64,000 nucleotides of DNA, from contig JANWIP010000029.1 of NCBI GenBank assembly GCA_025449845.1, positions 23,780 through 87,779 on the forward strand. Reading direction: 5' to 3'. This DNA is from Solirubrobacteraceae bacterium. Its GTDB lineage: Bacteria; Actinomycetota; Thermoleophilia; Solirubrobacterales; Solirubrobacteraceae. The position numbers were made by a program, and so were the translations under genes. Shown piece after piece: positions 33,248 through 41,330 of this stretch. Position 1 is the first letter of the stretch. Every line of letters begins with the position of its first letter. Under the pieces are notes generated by a model. It was not told the origin of the DNA. It did not search any database and saw nothing but the letters and a program-made list of their open reading frames with translations.

Positions 33248-34257
33248 TGAGGAGCGAGAGCTTTACGGTTTTTTCGACCTGTCCCCAATCGCGGGACATC
33301 TCAAGCGAGGAGTACGCACGCAGCGTGGCCGAGGTGGCCCGCTGGAGTGAGCAGGCGGGCTGCGAGGGAATGTTGGTGTACACCGACAATGGCATCGCCG
33401 ACCCGTGGCTGGTCTCACAGCTGATCCTGACATCGACCGAGCGCCTGGCGCCATTGGTGGCGGTGCAACCGGCCTATATGCACCCTTACTCGGTGGCCAA
33501 GATGGTGACATCGCTGGCGTATATGCACGGCCGCAAGCTGTATCTGAACATGCTGGCGGGGGGCTTCCGCAATGATCTCCTGGCGCTGAACGACCCAACC
33601 CCTCACGATGAGCGCTATGAACGGACGGTGGAGTACACGCAGATCGTGACAGCGCTGCTGGCCGGAGAGACGGTGACGCGCACAGGCAAGTACTACACCG
33701 TCGACAAGCTAAGCCTGACGCCGCCCCTGCCGCAAGAGCTGCAACCGGGAATCCTGATCTCAGGCTCCTCCCCCGCGGGCCTGCAGGCCGCGCACAGCAT
33801 CGGGGCGACGCCCGTGAAGTACCCCAAGCGCGCACACGAGGAGCCCGATCAGCAGGAGGAGGTGCAAGGCGCGGGGATCAGAGTGGGCATCGTCACGCGC
33901 CCGGACTCCCAGGCAGCGTGGCAGGTGGCACACGAGCGCTTTCCCGAGGATCGCAAAGGCCAGATCGCACATACGCTGGCGATGAAGGTGTCAGATTCAC
34001 ACTGGCACCGCCAGCTCTCGGAGATGGCCGGTGAGGAGGGCGAGCGCGACGAGCAGGACCCTTACTGGCTACATCCATTTGAGAACTACTCCACGTTCTG
34101 CCCGTATCTGGTGGGCAGCTATGAGCAGGTGGCAGCCGAGCTGGGGCGCTACGTGCAATTGGGCTATGGCTGTTTCATCCTCGATATACCGCCATCAGAG
34201 GAGGAGCTGCACCACATCGGTGCGGTCTTTGAGCAAACGCGCGCCGCGGTCAAGTGA
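33244..34257 (+). CDS. Luciferase-like (LLM) flavin-dependent monooxygenase
   Basis: 337 aa TIM-barrel FMNH2-dependent oxidoreductase of the bacterial luciferase/SsuD superfamily. Visible: 'ARWSEQAGCEGMLVYTDNG', 'AVQPAYMHPYSVAKMVTSLAYMHGRKLYLNMLAGGF', 'ERYERTVEYTQIVTALLAGE' and 'GILISGSSPAGLQAAHSIGA'. Such enzymes occur in non-ribosomal peptide clusters, where they oxidise carrier-bound intermediates. The start overlaps the carbamoyltransferase stop by four bases, and its stop overlaps the adenylation gene (GTGA). The substrate may be the aminoacyl group loaded by the next gene onto the carrier protein. Confidence 0.88.
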   Translation: MMRSESFTVFSTCPQSRDISSEEYARSVAEVARWSEQAGCEGMLVYTDNGIADPWLVSQLILTSTERLAPLVAVQPAYMHPYSVAKMVTSLAYMHGRKLYLNMLAGGFRNDLLALNDPTPHDERYERTVEYTQIVTALLAGETVTRTGKYYTVDKLSLTPPLPQELQPGILISGSSPAGLQAAHSIGATPVKYPKRAHEEPDQQEEVQGAGIRVGIVTRPDSQAAWQVAHERFPEDRKGQIAHTLAMKVSDSHWHRQLSEMAGEEGERDEQDPYWLHPFENYSTFCPYLVGSYEQVAAELGRYVQLGYGCFILDIPPSEEELHHIGAVFEQTRAAVK

Positions 34258-35816
34258 GCACTGAGATGCTGCACGAGCGGGTGTCGCTCGCAAGTGAACG
34301 CTGGCCCGCACAGACTGCCGTGGTGATGGACGAGGAGCGCCTGTCCTATGCGGAGCTGGAGGCTGCCAGCAATCGCTTGGCAAGGCTTTTACGCCAACGA
34401 GGTGTACAAAGCGGCGAGCGAGTATGCCTGCTGCAACCCAAGTCGCCAGCGGCGATCGTGAGCATGCTGGCGACGCTCAAAGCAGGCGGCGTATATGTGC
34501 CAGTGGACATCGCCAGCCCCGCCGTGAGAGTGCAGCGCATCCTCGATGTGGCAGAGCCGCGCGTCGTACTGGCGACCCAGACGGCAGGCAAACTCAGTGG
34601 CGAATTGAAAATCAAAGGCGAACTGGGTTGTGCAGAAGGAGAACTGGAAGGCGCCAAGTTTGGCCCGCTAGAGGTCGCCCAGCAAGACAACGAGGCCCCA
34701 CCAAGCGAGACCAGCCCCGCGGATGCGGCCCACATCCTTTTCACCTCAGGCTCCACAGGCGTACCCAAAGGCGTGGTGATAACGCACGCAATGGTCGCGG
34801 CCTTCCTGGACTGGGCCCTGCCATATTTCGGGCACAAGCCCGGAGATCGCATCTCCGGTCACCCGCCGCTTCACTTCGACCTCTCCACTTTCGACATCTA
34901 CGGCACGCTCTCAAGCGGCGGCGAGCTTCACCTCGTAGGCCCCAAGGTGCTGCTGCCAGCACACCTGGCGAAGTTCATCCGCGAGAGCGAACTGACGCAG
35001 TGGTTCTCGGTGCCTTCGACCTTCGCCTATATGGTGAAAGGCAACGCGATCGAAGAGGGCGACTTCCCAAGCCTGGAGCGAGTGGTGTGGTGCGGCGAGG
35101 TGCTCGCCCCGGCGGTGCTGGTGCATTGGATGCAGCGCGTGCGAAAGCCTAGTTACACCAACCTCTACGGACCCACGGAGGCCACGATCGCCTCTAGCTA
35201 TTACACGGTGAAAGAGACGCCAAAGGACACCAGCGTGCCGATCCCGATCGGCGAGCCGTGCGGCGGCGAGGACATTCTGGTACTGGACGAACACCTCAAA
35301 GGTGTCCCACCGAAAGAGACCGGCGAGCTGTGCATCGCGGGCGCCGGCCTGAGCCCGGGCTACTGGCGCGATGAGGAGAAAACCGCGGAGGCCTTCCTCA
35401 CCCAGCCCGGCAGCGGACTGAGGGTGTACCGCACAGGCGACCTAGGCCGCAAGGACGAGCAGGGCATATTGCACTACGCCGGGCGTGTGGACTCACAGAT
35501 AAAAAGCCGCGGCTACCGCATCGAGCTCGGCGAGATTGAGACGGCGCTGAGCGCGATCGCGGACGTGGGTGAATGCGCGGTGGTCGCCGTGCCCAGCGAG
35601 GGCTTCGAGGGCACAGCAATCTGCTGCGCATGGAGCTCAAAGCCCGACAGCGAGCTGGACGCCCCCAAACTGCGCAAGGCGCTGAGCGAGGCGCTGCCCT
35701 CCTACATGCTGCCGGCCAAATGGCTGCACCTGCCCGAGCTGCCCCGCAACGTGAGCGGCAAGATCGACCGCAGAGGACTCAAAGAACGTTTCGCAACGGA
35801 GGTGAGCGGTGTCTGA
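34254..35816 (+). CDS. Stand-alone amino-acid adenylation enzyme (NRPS A-domain/DltA-like)
   Basis: 520 aa ATP-dependent enzyme that would activate an amino acid as an adenylate and load it onto the phosphopantetheine of the adjacent carrier protein. Core motifs: A3 'LFTSGSTGVPKGV', A5 'NLYGPTEATI', A7 'YRTGDLGR', A8 'GRVDSQIKSRGYRIELGEIE', A10 Lys in 'NVSGKIDRRGL'. The specificity pocket begins 'HFDLSTFDIYGTL', with the Asp that normally holds an alpha-amino group, so an amino acid substrate is likely; which one is not determined. A Lys/Glu-rich insert near residues 115-140 is unusual. GTG start overlapping the upstream stop; no condensation or thioesterase domain. Confidence 0.92.
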   Translation: MSTEMLHERVSLASERWPAQTAVVMDEERLSYAELEAASNRLARLLRQRGVQSGERVCLLQPKSPAAIVSMLATLKAGGVYVPVDIASPAVRVQRILDVAEPRVVLATQTAGKLSGELKIKGELGCAEGELEGAKFGPLEVAQQDNEAPPSETSPADAAHILFTSGSTGVPKGVVITHAMVAAFLDWALPYFGHKPGDRISGHPPLHFDLSTFDIYGTLSSGGELHLVGPKVLLPAHLAKFIRESELTQWFSVPSTFAYMVKGNAIEEGDFPSLERVVWCGEVLAPAVLVHWMQRVRKPSYTNLYGPTEATIASSYYTVKETPKDTSVPIPIGEPCGGEDILVLDEHLKGVPPKETGELCIAGAGLSPGYWRDEEKTAEAFLTQPGSGLRVYRTGDLGRKDEQGILHYAGRVDSQIKSRGYRIELGEIETALSAIADVGECAVVAVPSEGFEGTAICCAWSSKPDSELDAPKLRKALSEALPSYMLPAKWLHLPELPRNVSGKIDRRGLKERFATEVSGV

Positions 35817-36123
35817 AACAGAAGTCGTAGCGGTCATCGATCGCATCTTCAGCGAGACGCTCAGCATCACACCGCCGGCCCCGGACGTTGACATCATCGA
35901 CGCCGCGCTGCTGGATTCGCTGGGGCTGGTAACGCTGCTGTTCGAGATCGAGCAGGAGCTGGGGCTGCAGATGCCGCTGGAGTCCTTGGAGGTCGACGAC
36001 TTCCGCAGCATCGGGCTGATCGCGCAACTGATCGTGCGTATGCAGAGCGGCAAGCAAGGCAATGTTTTTGAGGAGGGGGATGGGCCGGTGGATGCGGACA
36101 TGAATGGAGCGCAGAGCGCATGA
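35809..36123 (+). CDS. Acyl/peptidyl carrier protein
   Basis: 104 aa carrier protein with the phosphopantetheine attachment Ser (~37) in 'LLDSLGLVTLLFEIEQELG'. The four-helix pattern fits ACP/PCP domains, with ~20 extra acidic residues at the C-terminus. It overlaps the adenylation gene by eight bases and the next gene by four (ATGA). It is the expected partner of the adenylation enzyme, as DltC is of DltA. Confidence 0.92.
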   Translation: MSETEVVAVIDRIFSETLSITPPAPDVDIIDAALLDSLGLVTLLFEIEQELGLQMPLESLEVDDFRSIGLIAQLIVRMQSGKQGNVFEEGDGPVDADMNGAQSA

Positions 36124-37205
36124 GCGAGATCCGTCCCATGCGCCGCGAGGATGTCGAGGAGGTAGCGCACCTCTACCGCTTCGTGGACAACTCCGATTGG
36201 CGTATCCCGGCAGAGGAGCTGCCGACATGGTTCAAGCGCACGCTGTTTGACCACCCTTGGGCTGATCCGGAGATCCCCAGCCTGGTCTACGTGGACGACA
36301 GCGGCGAGATACTGGGCTTCATCGGCTCGCACGTGCGCCGTATGCGCTTTGACGGCCAGCCGCTGCGACTGGCCGCAGGCGGCCCGCTGATCGCCCATCC
36401 CAAGGTGCGCAACCGCGGTGTGGGAGCGCTCCTGTGGCGGCGTTACATAACGGGGCCGCAGGAGCTGACGATTACCGACGGCGCCTCCGAGCAGATGCGC
36501 AAGATCTTCGAGTTGATGGGCGGACAGATGATGCACCCCAGCAGCATGAAGTGGGTACGCGTATTCAGGCCTTGGAGCTATGTGGGCAATCGCGCGCTGT
36601 ACAGCAACATGTGGGTGCGCCACAAGGTCAGGCCGTGGCTGCGCACGACGCTGCCCGCTTTGGATCGTCCCACCACACGCGCGATCTCACGCTTCCATCT
36701 CCCTCCGGCGCAAGGCACGAGCGATGAACTGCTGACGCCCGAGCTGGTGCTGGAGCACATGCCGCAGATCACCCGCTCGCTGCGCCTGGTGCCCGACTAC
36801 GACGAGCAGTTTCTTGAGTGGGTGTTCGAGGAGATGCATTACAACCGCACCTGGGGTCAACCGCATCGGCGACTGGTGCGCGGCGAGGACGGCAGAGTGC
36901 TCGGCTGGTATGTGTACTTCCGTCAACCGCAGGAAAGCTGCATGGTTCTGCAGCTGGCAGCCCAGAGCCGCAATGCGGGAGCGGTGATCGACAATCTGTT
37001 CGCCCACGCCGTGGCAGGCGGCGGTGCTGCGGTGCAAGGCCGGGTAGAGGCACACATCCTCGCGCCCGTGGCCCACCGGGGAGCAATGTTCCGCTTCAAC
37101 GCCAGGTCGCTGGTGCACAGCCCCAATCCCGAACTGATCGGAGCGATCACCTCAGGCCACGCCCTGCTCTCGCGCTTTGAGGGCGAGTGGTGGATGGCGA
37201 CTTAG
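36120..37205 (+). CDS. GNAT-fold acyltransferase, large, probably two-domain
   Basis: 361 aa, about twice the length of a single GNAT domain. The N-terminal half is GNAT-like: 'IRPMRREDVEEVAHLYRF', 'GEILGFIGSHVRRM', and the pantetheine/CoA-pyrophosphate loop 'HPKVRNRGVGALLWRRYI' (R/QxxGxG/A). The second half ('VFEEMHYNRTWGQPHRRLVRGEDGRVLGWYVYF') looks like a second, degenerate GNAT unit. As last gene of the coupled cassette it is the obvious candidate to transfer the acyl or aminoacyl group from the carrier protein to an amine or hydroxyl, although acetyl-CoA is an equally possible donor. Confidence 0.78.
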   Translation: MSEIRPMRREDVEEVAHLYRFVDNSDWRIPAEELPTWFKRTLFDHPWADPEIPSLVYVDDSGEILGFIGSHVRRMRFDGQPLRLAAGGPLIAHPKVRNRGVGALLWRRYITGPQELTITDGASEQMRKIFELMGGQMMHPSSMKWVRVFRPWSYVGNRALYSNMWVRHKVRPWLRTTLPALDRPTTRAISRFHLPPAQGTSDELLTPELVLEHMPQITRSLRLVPDYDEQFLEWVFEEMHYNRTWGQPHRRLVRGEDGRVLGWYVYFRQPQESCMVLQLAAQSRNAGAVIDNLFAHAVAGGGAAVQGRVEAHILAPVAHRGAMFRFNARSLVHSPNPELIGAITSGHALLSRFEGEWWMAT

Positions 37206-37239
37206 GTGAACTGGCCTGGCGGTCGGTCAGGCTCTCTGA

Positions 37240-38379
37240 TTAGCCCTCGCGCAAGCCCAAGGCACGCTCGACCGAGCGCAAGGTGCGCTCGGTGTCGTGA
37301 CTCTCAAGCGTGGCGAGACGCGCTGTCTCACCCTCGGCACGGCGACGCACGGGGTCCTCGTGGTAGGCCGCCACCACCTCGGCCAACGCGCGGGCATCGT
37401 GGGGCGGCGAGACGATCACGCCTCCACCGGGAGGAATCAGACCGTGAGCGCCCTCGGAGTCGGTGGCCACCACCGGCACACCTACAAGCTGAGCCATGAC
37501 GATCACGCGCGGCTCACCCTCGGTGGGGCTGGGCGCGAACACCAAGAGGTCGCAGGCGGACAGGAAGGACTCAACCTGACCGCGCACGTTGGGCACGAAG
37601 CGCACGCGCTCGCCATAGGGACGTGCGCGCTCACGCAGCTCGTCCTCCTGCTCGCCCTCGCCGGCCAGCACCAGCAACACGTCCTCATCCTCCAAGTGCG
37701 CCATCGCGTCGATCACCACGTCGTTGCGCTTGCGCGGGTGAAAACGCGAGATGCAGCCGAGCACGAGCGTGTCCTCCCCCACCCCCCAGGCACGACGCAG
37801 CTCGGTGCGGCTGAGATGCCCAAAGCCGACCGACTCGACGTCGACCAGGTTGGGGACCACTTCGATCTTCTCCGCCGGCACGCCGACCTGCACGATCGAG
37901 CGCTTGGTGCCCTCGGAGATCGCGATGATGCGCTGCGTTCGCCGCGCCGCCAACGCGTAGAGCAGGCGCGCGACGCCGCGGCGCAGCTGCATCGGCACGG
38001 GACCCCACTCGGCCCAGACGATCTCCCCCGTGAGGCGCTTGGGCAGCAACGCGCACAGCAGTTGCTCCTTCTTGAAGTGCAACAACAGCACCCCGATCGG
38101 CTGCTCGGCGCGCAGCGCTCGCACCAGGCGCCAGAGGATCAGCGGTGTCTTGGGCAGAATCCGTGCCAGCGAGCCGCTGCTGAGCTTGGGGCCAAGCTCG
38201 ATCGTGTGCACGGGCACATCGGTGTTGGCCGCCAGGTCCGTGAGGTTGGTGAGCAGCACGACGTCGTGCCCTCTTGCAACCAGTGCGGCGAGCAAGTCGA
38301 CGTTGGCGTACTCAGCGCCGCCGCGCTCAGTCGTCGTCTGGATTGAGACGATGCGATTTGGGCGCACTGAAGAAGTCAT
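37240..38379 (-). CDS. Glycosyltransferase family 4, paralogue of the 28993 gene
   Basis: 379 aa GT-B enzyme on the opposite strand, closing the cassette region. Shared with the 28993 gene: 'TTTERGGAEYANVDLLAAL', 'FKKEQLLCALLPKRL', 'WAEWGPVPMQLRRGV', 'LGCISRFHPRKRNDVV' and 'APSPTEGEPRVIVMAQL'. The ATG at 38379 directly abuts GATAGT. A GTG four codons in (38367, 'RPNRIVSIQTT') aligns better with the paralogue and stands ten bases after TAGTAT, so the true start may be 38367. Confidence 0.88.
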   Translation of the reverse strand: MTSSVRPNRIVSIQTTTERGGAEYANVDLLAALVARGHDVVLLTNLTDLAANTDVPVHTIELGPKLSSGSLARILPKTPLILWRLVRALRAEQPIGVLLLHFKKEQLLCALLPKRLTGEIVWAEWGPVPMQLRRGVARLLYALAARRTQRIIAISEGTKRSIVQVGVPAEKIEVVPNLVDVESVGFGHLSRTELRRAWGVGEDTLVLGCISRFHPRKRNDVVIDAMAHLEDEDVLLVLAGEGEQEDELRERARPYGERVRFVPNVRGQVESFLSACDLLVFAPSPTEGEPRVIVMAQLVGVPVVATDSEGAHGLIPPGGGVIVSPPHDARALAEVVAAYHEDPVRRRAEGETARLATLESHDTERTLRSVERALGLREG

Positions 38380-38508
38380 ACTATCCGGGCGGGATCGGCA
38401 TGGTCGCGGGTATCCAGTAGGCCCGCATGCGGAACTGCGGCCGGCAGCCGCTGGTCTTTGAGGCCCGCGGCCGCTGCTCTGTACCGCGAGTTCAGGCCCT
38501 CCGCGAAC

Positions 38509-38952
38509 TCAGGTAGTCCTGATGATGAGCACCGAGCAGGGCGCGTGGTGGGAGACCTTGTTGGGCACCGAACCCAACAGGAAGCGCTTGGCGCCCGTCA
38601 TGCCCTTGTTGCCGACCACGATCAGGTCGGCCTCGCGCTCCTCGGCTACATCCAGGATGGCATCGGCAGGATCGCCCTGGCGCGAGTAGATGTTGACGGT
38701 GACGCCCGCCCCCCGGGCCAGCTCCGCGGCGGTTTCAAGCGTCGCATCAACATCCTCGCGCGGGTTGATCGCCCATTCAAGTTCCTCGGGAGTGTCGCGG
38801 CGCTCTTCACGCAGACGCTGCGCGGGCACAGGCTCGTAAGCGCTGACGATCTCCAAGGTCGCCCCTACCGCGCCGGCGAGGTCGACTGCCTGGTGCACGG
38901 CCTGGGAGGCGGTATCCGAACCGTCGGTGCCCACAACGATCGATCTGAACAT
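38509..38952 (-). CDS. Universal stress protein (UspA family)
   Basis: 147 aa single-domain UspA protein starting 'MFRSIVVGTDGSDTASQAV', with the ATP-binding signature 'VVGNKGMTGAKRFLLGSVPNKV' (Gx2Gx9GS type), so it probably binds ATP. It acts in the cytoplasm in stress responses. ATG 38952 has AGGGAGAATC directly upstream. No mechanistic link to the polysaccharide genes is evident. Confidence 0.93.
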   Translation of the reverse strand: MFRSIVVGTDGSDTASQAVHQAVDLAGAVGATLEIVSAYEPVPAQRLREERRDTPEELEWAINPREDVDATLETAAELARGAGVTVNIYSRQGDPADAILDVAEEREADLIVVGNKGMTGAKRFLLGSVPNKVSHHAPCSVLIIRTT

Positions 38953-39081
38953 GATTCTCCCTCTGGCTCCTAGCCCGCTTGGTCTCAGCTGTGGTTTCGA
39001 GTTATCGGCGCAACGGCAGCGACGATCATACCCCGCCTACCGACGAGCCTATCGGGCTCGGTCCCTATCGTGTCAGAGCCT

Positions 39082-39855
39082 GTGATCGATCTTCACTCCC
39101 ACGTGCTGCCCGGCATTGACGACGGCCCCGAGACAATCGAGGGCTCGCTGGCGCTGGCGCGCGCGGTGGCCGACAGCGGCGTGAGGACGCTGATGGCCAC
39201 ACCTCACGTGAGCTGGCGCTACCCCAATGCGGCGGAGACGATCGCGCCCCTGGTACAGGAAGTCAACGCGCGCGTACAGGCGGAGGGCATTGAGCTTGAG
39301 ATCCGCGCCGGGGCAGAGATCGCGATGACGCGCGCCGCCGAGCTCGACCCCGATGAACTCTCACGGCTGACGCTGGGCGGTGGCGAATGGCTGCTGATCG
39401 AGTGCCCCTTTACGCCGGTGGCGACCGGCATGGACGCGCTGGTGCTCGACCTGCAGCGCCGCGGGCACCGCGTGGTGCTGGCCCACCCCGAGCGCTGTCC
39501 GGCCTTCCACCGCGATCGCCGACCACTTGAGATGCTGGTGCGCGGCGGCGTGCTGACATCGATCACCGCCGGCTCGCTCGTGGGCCGCTTCAGCGGTGAG
39601 GTGCAACGCTTTGCGATGCAACTCGTGCGCGAGGACCTGGTGCACAACGTGGCCTCCGACACCCACGACACCGGGCGCCGCCCGCCGGGCATGGCCAGCG
39701 AGCTGGAGCAGGCCGGATTGGGAGCGCTCAGCGAGTGGCTGACCCAGTCTGTGCCTGCAGCGATCCTTGACGGCGGGCCGATCCCACCGCGTCCCGCGTA
39801 TGAGGCGCCAAGCGCCAGGCGAAGCTGGAAGCCGTGGCAGCGGCAGAAGACTTAG
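39082..39855 (+). CDS. CpsB/YwqE-type protein-tyrosine phosphatase (PHP domain)
   Basis: Metal-dependent phosphatase predicted to dephosphorylate the BY-kinase (8126-9718) and so regulate polysaccharide production. PHP motifs: 'IDLHSHVLPGIDDGP', 'LMATPHVSWRYP', 'RAGAEIAM', 'LIECPF', 'VVLAHPERCPAF', 'VASDTHD'. The ORF-track GTG at 39070 adds four residues. GTG 39082 gives the classical 'MIDLHSH' start, and TATCGT lies ten bases upstream, so it is preferred. The C-terminal 25 residues are Pro/Arg-rich. It stands as a separate gene far from its kinase. Confidence 0.9.
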   Translation: MIDLHSHVLPGIDDGPETIEGSLALARAVADSGVRTLMATPHVSWRYPNAAETIAPLVQEVNARVQAEGIELEIRAGAEIAMTRAAELDPDELSRLTLGGGEWLLIECPFTPVATGMDALVLDLQRRGHRVVLAHPERCPAFHRDRRPLEMLVRGGVLTSITAGSLVGRFSGEVQRFAMQLVREDLVHNVASDTHDTGRRPPGMASELEQAGLGALSEWLTQSVPAAILDGGPIPPRPAYEAPSARRSWKPWQRQKT

Positions 39856-39871
39856 CTATCTATGCGCGCCT

Positions 39872-39961
39872 TCACGATGCGAGCTTCACGATCGCGATGA
39901 CCATGCCGATCAGCACGAACACGACAATCGCCGCCTGCATCCAGATCCAAGTGGGGGACAT
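39872..39961 (-). CDS. Small single-helix membrane protein (29 aa sORF)
   Basis: Too short for the ORF track as an own entry (it is the tail of the 39872-40579 shadow ORF). From ATG 39961 it reads MSPTWIW, then a clean ~20-residue hydrophobic helix 'AAIVVFVLIGMVIAIV', then KLAS and TGA. Codons are G/C-ended as in real genes here. A TAnnnT box, TAGGCT, lies 11 bases upstream and overlaps the -10 box of the divergent glycosidase. Function unknown; it converges on the phosphatase gene. It could still be chance coding. Confidence 0.45.
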   Translation of the reverse strand: MSPTWIWMQAAIVVFVLIGMVIAIVKLAS

Positions 39962-39976
39962 GACCTGCCAACAGCC

Positions 39977-39982
39977 TACTGT
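39977..39982 (+). promoter_or_regulatory. Candidate -10 box TACTGT for a leaderless transcript
   Basis: TACTGT ends nine bases before ATG 39992, and no Shine-Dalgarno is clear. It overlaps, on the other strand, TAGGCT that could serve the 29-aa ORF. Confidence 0.35.
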
Positions 39983-39991
39983 GTGCAGGTA

Positions 39992-41326
39992 ATGCGCCAC
40001 CGCCCTGGCAGGCTCGCGTCGCTGTTGCGATTCAGAGCACCAACGCAGCTCGCCCTGGCCCCGCTGGCAATCCTGGCGCTGGTCGCGGTGGTGTACGTCT
40101 CCAGCGCAACGGCAGCCCCCCTGGGCGGCCTCAACGTGGTGGGCATCGGCTCCGGCATGACCAACGCCCGCATCGACAGCTCGATCGCCAACGCCAAGGC
40201 GCTGCATGCCAACGTAGTGCGCACCGAGGTGCCCTGGTCGGTACTGGAACCCCGCGCCCGGGGCAGCATCGACCCCGCCACGCTGGCGCTCACCGATCGC
40301 CTCGTGGGCGATGCCGCGGCGGCTGGGATCAGGGTGATCATGACCGTCGACAGCACCCCCTGCTGGGATTCCTCCGCGCCGGCGGCGTTGCTGCGCGCCT
40401 GCACCCCTTTGCGCCAGAGCCAGGCCAACGCCTGGCCGCCGCGCGACCCGGCCCCTTACGGGACGATTACCGGCTTCCTGGCGGCGCGCTACGGTGCCAA
40501 GCTGGCGGGCATCGAGGTGTGGAACGAGCCCGACCAGGCCAACCAGCAGTACCTGGCCGGTCCAGAAAAGCCCCAGCACTACACGGCCATTCTGCGTGCC
40601 GCCTATCCCGCCATCAAGCAGGCAGATCCCACCGTGACGGTGCTGGCCGGTTCGCTGGTGGGTGCCAATGGAGGTTTCCTGCGCGCGCTATACGCGGCAG
40701 GTATCAAGGGCTACTACGACGGCCTGGCGGTGCACTTCTACAGCCTTGTGCTGGGCTCGCTGCGCGTCATCCACGCGGTGCAGCTGGCCAACGGCGACAC
40801 AAAGCCTCTGTGGCTGGATGAGTTCGGTTGGAGCTCCTGCTGGCCGCGCCAGCGCACCCAGCAGGAACAGGGGTGTGTGACGGCCCAGGCACAAGGCGCC
40901 AACCTGGCCAATGTCGTTCGCTTGCTGGCGCGCACTCCCTATGTGGCCGCCGAGGTGGTCTACAAGCTGCAGGGCTCCTTGCGCGAAGACTTCGGCGTGC
41001 TCAATGAAAATGGCACGCGCAAGGTCTCCTTCACACCCCTCGCGCAGGCCCTGGCGGCTCCCACCCTTGGCAGACTCAGCCCGGTGACCGTCGCCCTGCG
41101 CTCAAGCCACGGCAGGGTCACCGTCACGGGCTCAGGGCCGGCCGGCGACTACATGGGCCTTGAAGCCTTCCAGGGCACCACGCTGCGCTACCGCGCGCTC
41201 TTCACGCTTGACCGCTTCAACCGCTACACCCTCAAGCTGCCCAAGGTGCTCGGCGCGCACGGCTTGCGCGTGCGCGTCTTTCAATACTGGGCCGGCGTGA
41301 GCCACGGCGTCCAGCGCAGCATCTGA
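39992..41326 (+). CDS. Secreted GH-A clan glycoside hydrolase (GH39/GH5-like)
   Basis: 444 aa exported or membrane-anchored glycosidase. ATG 39992 gives a basic N-terminus followed by 'LALAPLAILALVAVVYVSSATA', a signal peptide or anchor; the ORF-track start is ~75 codons too early. The TIM barrel has the acid/base Glu (~179) in 'IEVWNEPDQ' and nucleophile Glu (~277) in 'LWLDEFGWSS'. A C-terminal beta domain of ~100 residues follows. It is distantly related to the glycosidases at 1827 and 4379 but lacks their FN3-like repeats. Probably cleaves the polysaccharide made here or one in the environment. Confidence 0.82.
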   Translation: MRHRPGRLASLLRFRAPTQLALAPLAILALVAVVYVSSATAAPLGGLNVVGIGSGMTNARIDSSIANAKALHANVVRTEVPWSVLEPRARGSIDPATLALTDRLVGDAAAAGIRVIMTVDSTPCWDSSAPAALLRACTPLRQSQANAWPPRDPAPYGTITGFLAARYGAKLAGIEVWNEPDQANQQYLAGPEKPQHYTAILRAAYPAIKQADPTVTVLAGSLVGANGGFLRALYAAGIKGYYDGLAVHFYSLVLGSLRVIHAVQLANGDTKPLWLDEFGWSSCWPRQRTQQEQGCVTAQAQGANLANVVRLLARTPYVAAEVVYKLQGSLREDFGVLNENGTRKVSFTPLAQALAAPTLGRLSPVTVALRSSHGRVTVTGSGPAGDYMGLEAFQGTTLRYRALFTLDRFNRYTLKLPKVLGAHGLRVRVFQYWAGVSHGVQRSI

Positions 41327-41330
41327 TCCT

